A DNA stretch of 42,731 nt from the NCBI GenBank assembly GCA_948695535.1, contig CAPRTS010000008.1, forward strand, positions 1 through 42,731, read 5' to 3'. Of this stretch, positions 38,647 to 42,731 are shown in pieces. Position numbers and translations under genes: made by a program. The DNA comes from an uncultured Eubacteriales bacterium (GTDB taxonomy: Bacteria; Bacillota; Clostridia; Christensenellales; UBA1242). Under the pieces are notes generated by a model. That model was not told the origin of the DNA and did not search any database. It saw nothing but the letters and a program-made list of their open reading frames with translations. Each line of letters starts with the position of its first letter. The first letter of the stretch is position 1.

Positions 38647-38675
38647 TTGACGTAATTTCCGGTATATGTTACCAT
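38647..38675 (+). promoter_or_regulatory. acpP promoter
   Basis: TTGACG, 17 nt, TACCAT; ATG 5 nt after the -10 (leaderless). Confidence 0.55.
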
Positions 38676-38680
38676 AAGTT

Positions 38681-38935
38681 ATGGAAAAAATCGACAAAAA
38701 AACCATAACGGAACGTATTTGCAATGCGGTGGCAAAACAACTGCGCAAACCGGTGGCAGAAGTAACGCCAGCTAAGAAATTGAAAGAAGAATTGAACGCG
38801 GATAGTTTGGACGTCGTTGAGTTGATGATGAATTTGGAAGAAGAATACAACTTAACCATCGAAGACGATGAATTGACCAAAATGCAAACTATTAACGACG
38901 TGGCGGATTACATTTACCGAGTACTTAATCGGTAA
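38681..38935 (+). CDS. acpP: acyl carrier protein
   Basis: This 84-residue four-helix protein has the phosphopantetheine Ser in 'ADSLDVVELMMNLEEEY' (DSLD motif) and an acidic helix 2, followed by 'TINDVADYIYRVL'. It carries growing acyl chains in fatty-acid synthesis. There are no fatty-acid synthesis genes nearby, so a specialised ACP is possible. No Shine-Dalgarno; leaderless geometry. Confidence 0.92.
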   Translation: MEKIDKKTITERICNAVAKQLRKPVAEVTPAKKLKEELNADSLDVVELMMNLEEEYNLTIEDDELTKMQTINDVADYIYRVLNR

Positions 38936-38957
38936 CCACTGTGCATAGTCATGGTTA

Positions 38958-39782
38958 ATGCCTTGGCCGTGGGTAATAATTGGGGGTTTAATTGGCATCG
39001 GGGTGTTTAACCTGGGTGCTATTTTTTTATTGTCACCACGCGGGGTAGGCTTACCGTTATTATTTTTAACTGCGGGCTTGGTGTTTATGGGGCAAACCAC
39101 GTTAGCGGTTGGCTGCGTCGGCGGCGGGGTGCTGTTTATGGGGACCGTGTTGCTGGCTATGGCACAATGGCGTTGTTCAGCCGTAGTGCCACGACAACAA
39201 ACGTGGTGGCCGGTAGTGTTAGGAGCAGTCGCGTTAATGGTGGTTGCTTTGACCGCTGGTAACGGGCGGGTCAGCAGTTGGGAAAGTTGGACACTGGTTG
39301 TGGTGGGGGTGGCCAGTTATTGGCTTGCGCCACACCCTGGTAAATCTTTACCGTGGTGGCGGTGGGGTTTGGGTTTAGTTTTGGTGGCTGGTAGCAGTAC
39401 GTTAATCGCGTGGTCAATGCCGACCATGGTGGCCGTTAGTGGTTGTTCACCGTTGGTAATGGGCACGTTGTTGGCGCCCGCCGGCTTAATCAGTACTGTC
39501 GTTTGGTGGTGGCAACAACGCCAGACCCAACCGGCCGTTGTGGTTATTAACGCGGCGGTTAGGACAATAGCCGTACTAATGACCGTGGGTTACGGCATAA
39601 TTGGTATTTGTTGTGGCGGGTGGGTGATTGGTGCTACGACGCAGTGGCTAACCTTGCCGTGGCTGGGCTTAATGCTACTGGTAGCCGTAGGTCCGTTACT
39701 AATTCGCCAAAAAACCAGCAAAGTAGGTGGGGTAAGTTTATTGGTGGTGTATCTTACCTATTGGCTGTTGTTAAGTATTTGA
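38958..39782 (+). CDS. polytopic membrane protein, possibly exchanger-like
   Basis: The product is 274 residues with about nine hydrophobic helices rich in Gly, Val and Trp. Two similar halves may exist: each ends in a segment like 'SSWESWTLVVVGVASYWL' or 'VGGVSLLVVYLTYWLLL', reminiscent of the cation/Ca2+ exchanger C-terminal helix. The acidic ion-binding motifs of that family are not visible, so transport function is unproven. It starts 7 nt after a CATAGT box with upstream TG; no Shine-Dalgarno. Its 3' end overlaps convergent hisS by 29 nt. Confidence 0.5.
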   Translation: MPWPWVIIGGLIGIGVFNLGAIFLLSPRGVGLPLLFLTAGLVFMGQTTLAVGCVGGGVLFMGTVLLAMAQWRCSAVVPRQQTWWPVVLGAVALMVVALTAGNGRVSSWESWTLVVVGVASYWLAPHPGKSLPWWRWGLGLVLVAGSSTLIAWSMPTMVAVSGCSPLVMGTLLAPAGLISTVVWWWQQRQTQPAVVVINAAVRTIAVLMTVGYGIIGICCGGWVIGATTQWLTLPWLGLMLLVAVGPLLIRQKTSKVGGVSLLVVYLTYWLLLSI

Positions 39783-41025
39783 TTAAGTTTTTAGTGTCAC
39801 TGAGTGTAAAAGTTGTAATGGTATTGCCGACCAAGTCTTTTACGATAATTTGACTGCTGTTGACTTCGTTATCACCAATAACGGTAACAAAACGGATTTG
39901 GGTTGCAGCGGCGTATTCTAATGCTTTACCGACCTTAGGCTTAGCTGTCCACAACATGGTGGCGATGCCGGCCGCACGTAATTGGTTGGCTAAATTATGA
40001 CAAACTACCGTGGTATTCATCGGCACAATTAGCAAACGGGTTGGGTTGGAGTTGGTTTGGTTATCAGCCAGTAAAGCAGTAATTGGTTCTAAGCCAAACG
40101 ACATGCCGACTGCTGGGTAAGCGTTGCCGTTGTTGATAAAGTTAGTGATGATGTTGTCGTAACGACCACCGCCACCTAAGGACGAAGTATAACGGTGGTT
40201 GCCGTCAAAAACTTCCCAAACTGTGCCGGTGTAAACGTTCAAACCACGCGCTAAGGCCGGATTGAAACGGCAATATTTAACCAAGTTTAACGCGGTCAAT
40301 TCCGTCCACAGTTCTTGCACCGCGGTTACGCCCGTATTTTCCGGTAATAATTTGGCTAAGGTGGGTAAGTCCAGTTGCACTTGTTGCAATAAGGTTTGGG
40401 CGGTGGCGGTGGGCAAGTATTTACCCAGTTCCGCCAAAGTTTCTGCGGGAGTAACCTTTTTAATTTTATCCAGTACCCCGATAATCGCGTCGTGATTGGC
40501 GGTGACCCCTAAGTTAGTTAAAAGGCCAACCAGTAATTGGCGGTTGCCGATTTCAATTTCGGGAGTAATGCCTAGTTGTAAGTAGCAGTTAATCGCTAAC
40601 TCTAACAATTCCACTTCAATTTGCCGACTGCCGTCGCCGACCACGTCAACGTCGCATTGCACAAATTCACGCAGTCGTCCCGCTTTAACGGGACCATTAC
40701 GGAAGACCTTGCCAATTTCGTAACGTTTAAACGGTAATTTCAAACTGCGGTTTAAGGCAATATATTTACAAAACGGTACGGTTAAATCAAACCGTAAGCC
40801 CAAGTCGCGTTCGCCTTGGTCAACTAAACTATAAATTTCTTTGACAATTTCCGCGCTTTCCCCGTACTTATAAGTCAATAAGTCGCGATAATTTAATTGC
40901 GCGGTGTCTAGCGGTTGGAAACCGTATAATTCGAAATTACGGCGTAAAGTGTCCGTAATGCGGTTGCGTAAATTCATAACGGCGGGGTCGAAGTCGGTGA
41001 CCCCTTTCAGGTTGCGGATTACCAT
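39754..41025 (-). CDS. hisS: histidyl-tRNA synthetase
   Basis: This 423-residue class II synthetase has 'GVTDFDP' at the start, motif 2 'LRFDLTVPFCKYIA' and 'FKRYEIGKVFRNGPVKAGRLREFVQ' (split by a loop), HisA 'LARGLNVYTG' and motif 3-like 'SLGGGGRYDNII'. An anticodon-binding domain ends the protein. It charges tRNA-His. The ATG lies inside the last codons of metG (ATGGTAA, 7-nt overlap), and the metG 3' end supplies GGAG, so the two are translationally coupled. Confidence 0.97.
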   Translation of the reverse strand: MVIRNLKGVTDFDPAVMNLRNRITDTLRRNFELYGFQPLDTAQLNYRDLLTYKYGESAEIVKEIYSLVDQGERDLGLRFDLTVPFCKYIALNRSLKLPFKRYEIGKVFRNGPVKAGRLREFVQCDVDVVGDGSRQIEVELLELAINCYLQLGITPEIEIGNRQLLVGLLTNLGVTANHDAIIGVLDKIKKVTPAETLAELGKYLPTATAQTLLQQVQLDLPTLAKLLPENTGVTAVQELWTELTALNLVKYCRFNPALARGLNVYTGTVWEVFDGNHRYTSSLGGGGRYDNIITNFINNGNAYPAVGMSFGLEPITALLADNQTNSNPTRLLIVPMNTTVVCHNLANQLRAAGIATMLWTAKPKVGKALEYAAATQIRFVTVIGDNEVNSSQIIVKDLVGNTITTFTLSDTKNLIKYLTTANR

Positions 41026-42602
41026 GGTTGCTCCTCAATCGTTTTTAAGTCCAATTTTTTGTACAAGACGGCAATTTCGCCGAGTTGCGGTTCAGCCAGC
41101 CAGCCCAGCACCCGTTCCGCCGAAGTCGGGATAAATGGTTTTAACAAAGTCGCCGTCGCACGAATAACTGCGACACAGTCGCCAATGGTTTGCGTGGATA
41201 AGTCTTTCCAGGGCGTGTGGTCGTTGAACCATTTGTTACCAAATGCGACTAAACTCATCACGGTGGCCAAGGCTTTGCTGCACGTGCCGGCTTGCATCTG
41301 CTCGTGATAAGCAGTAGTAGCGTCGTTTATCGCGGTGGTGACGGCGGGGCGCACCGGGTCGGTCGGTAGTTGTCCGCCAAATTTGTTTTTAACAAAGGTC
41401 AACGTGCGGTTAACCAAATTGCCGAAATTATCGACCAATTCGCCGTTCACAGTATTGACTAAATCAGCGAAGGAAAAGTTGGCGTCTTTTTTGTCGTTGA
41501 CGTTGCGCAAAAAGTAATAACGCAACATATCGACGTCGAAGTAGTCGATTAACTGGCGGGCGGTTAAATAGTTGCCGGTAGATTTAGCAATCTTTTTGCC
41601 GTTCATGTTCAAATATTCACTGCTGACGATTTGGTCGGGCAAATGCCAACGGTGACTGTCTTCCGCCAGCAAAAGACCAGGCAAGATTACACTGTGGAAC
41701 GGAATATTGTCTTTGGCGTGCACGTATATGTGGCGTTTTGCGGTCGGCCGGTCGTCCAGCCAAAAATCTGCCCAATCCGCTTTCACGGCTTTGGTGGCGG
41801 AAATATAGCCCAATACGTTTTCCGCCCAGATGTAAATTTTCTTGTCGGTGGTGTCGCCCAACAAGTCTTGGGCGTTGGCGGGTAAGTCCACCCCCCAGGT
41901 AATATTGCGGGTAATCGCGCGATCAACCAAGCCTTCGTTAAGGTACTTGTTGGTCATGCCCACCGCGTTATTTGTCCAAGTGGCCTGCTTGGTGGCAAGG
42001 TTCGCGGCAATTGCGGGTTGCAATTTACTTAGTCGTAAATAAATTTGCTTGGTATCACGCTTAACCGGAGTGGCGCCACACAGTTTGCAATGCGGATCAC
42101 GTAAGTCTTCCGGTTCTAATATTTTACCGCAATGATCGCACGAGTCACCCTTGGCCGGATTGCCACAGTGCGGGCAAGTTCCTTCCACGTAACGGTCGGG
42201 TAAGTATTGTTGGCAATGTTCGCAATACAGTTGCGGCACACTTTGCACAAACACCTGGTTAGTGCGGTACAAATCACCGTGAAAAGCGGTCGCAAAATCG
42301 GTATGTGCCGGTAACATGGTGGCGGTGTAGTTGTCGAACGAAAAACCTAGGTCACGGAAATCGCGGGTGTGGCTTTGGTAATACTTAGTAGCGACCGCGG
42401 TCGGGGTACTGCCTTCGTTTTTGGCAGTAACCAAAATTGGGGTGCCAAAACAATCGCTGCCGCTGACGAAACTGACATCGGCACCTTGTTCGCGGTAATA
42501 ACGCGCCAAGGCGTCCGCCGGTAATGACGACGCCAAGTGCCCTAAGTGTAAATGCCCGTTGGCGTAAGGCCACGACAAACCAATTAAAACTTTTAAGTTC
42601 AC
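41019..42602 (-). CDS. metG: methionyl-tRNA synthetase
   Basis: The product is 527 residues. 'GLSWPYANGHLHLGH' (HIGH-type HLGH, residues 19-22), four CxxC-type pairs between about 130 and 185 (CEHC, CPHC, CDHC, CKLC; two zinc knuckles) and 'KKIAKSTGN' (KMSKS loop, Met replaced by Ile-Ala) are visible. There is no C-terminal tRNA-binding EMAP-like domain, so this is the short form. It charges initiator and elongator tRNA-Met. Start GTG 42602 lies 6 nt after minus-strand TATACT (42614-42609); the frame beyond to 42632 is upstream of the promoter. Confidence 0.96.
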   Translation of the reverse strand: MNLKVLIGLSWPYANGHLHLGHLASSLPADALARYYREQGADVSFVSGSDCFGTPILVTAKNEGSTPTAVATKYYQSHTRDFRDLGFSFDNYTATMLPAHTDFATAFHGDLYRTNQVFVQSVPQLYCEHCQQYLPDRYVEGTCPHCGNPAKGDSCDHCGKILEPEDLRDPHCKLCGATPVKRDTKQIYLRLSKLQPAIAANLATKQATWTNNAVGMTNKYLNEGLVDRAITRNITWGVDLPANAQDLLGDTTDKKIYIWAENVLGYISATKAVKADWADFWLDDRPTAKRHIYVHAKDNIPFHSVILPGLLLAEDSHRWHLPDQIVSSEYLNMNGKKIAKSTGNYLTARQLIDYFDVDMLRYYFLRNVNDKKDANFSFADLVNTVNGELVDNFGNLVNRTLTFVKNKFGGQLPTDPVRPAVTTAINDATTAYHEQMQAGTCSKALATVMSLVAFGNKWFNDHTPWKDLSTQTIGDCVAVIRATATLLKPFIPTSAERVLGWLAEPQLGEIAVLYKKLDLKTIEEQPW

Positions 42603-42731
42603 GCGTTCAGTATAACATAGTCCCCGTGCCACGTAAACAAGGTTTCCGTCCGCTTAAAGTGCTTGTTAATAAGTTAAGGCTATTTTTCCCCGCTTTACGG
42701 TAGTCGCGAAAAACCTCTTGACGTATGGGGG

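Overview
The window looks like the chromosome of an endospore-lineage Firmicute (Clostridia-like, moderate GC) carrying one integrated conjugative element. The evidence is a YabP-type sporulation protein, bacterial CysS/MetG/HisS, FolD, a DUF2975 plus YozG-type HTH pair, and RHH/MobL-type/VirB4 conjugation genes typical of gut Firmicutes. The genus cannot be fixed from sequence alone. Many chromosomal genes have a -10 box only 5-8 nt before the start codon and no Shine-Dalgarno, so leaderless mRNAs seem common here.

Left chromosomal part (1-15.4 kb): the 3' end of a YDG-repeat surface protein, a small unknown gene, tRNA-Pro(TGG), an unknown gene, a Nudix hydrolase, a small gene behind a 12-G promoter tract, a DUF2975 membrane protein/HTH regulator pair, a RelA/SpoT-like gene, a Y-family polymerase, tRNA-Cys(GCA), a large LRR/GNAT-like protein, folD, a cysteine desulfurase divergent from an unknown gene plus a LOG-family gene, a Cys-rich membrane protein, a coiled-coil/Thr-rich membrane protein, and cysS.

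Integrated element (about 15.4-37.4 kb). It runs left to right through an RHH protein, an HTH_36-type replication protein with a frame break, SSB, a PrimPol-type primase, an oriT-like cluster of inverted repeats, a relaxosome accessory protein, a MobL-like relaxase and a VirD4 coupling protein. Next come a small protein of unknown role, ParA and an RHH partition partner, then a 1482-residue Ig-like surface protein. The transfer channel follows: a VirB2-like pilin, a lipoprotein, VirB6-like, and a PrgI-VirB4 fusion. At the right end lie two ToxN/AbiQ-type (type III) toxin genes preceded by small-RNA genes, and a tyrosine recombinase.

The most unusual feature is an 18-bp near-palindrome, TGTAAAGACATCTTTACA. 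I found 13 copies (allowing changes at the outermost bases), all between 18985 and 36058 and all in the same orientation. It sits between genes, at module borders, and inside three reading frames, where it always encodes VKTSLQ. It punctuates the toxin-antitoxin modules. It also follows the stop codon of three genes that share a C-terminal domain, two of them toxins. The second toxin is preceded by two tandem 124-bp units, each with its own promoter, one putative pseudoknot RNA and its own terminator. This differs from the usual single precursor with several repeats.

Right chromosomal part (37.4-42.7 kb): yabP, a two-TM protein, a pilin-shaped secreted or anchored protein, an acyl carrier protein, a membrane protein, and the minus-strand pair metG-hisS.
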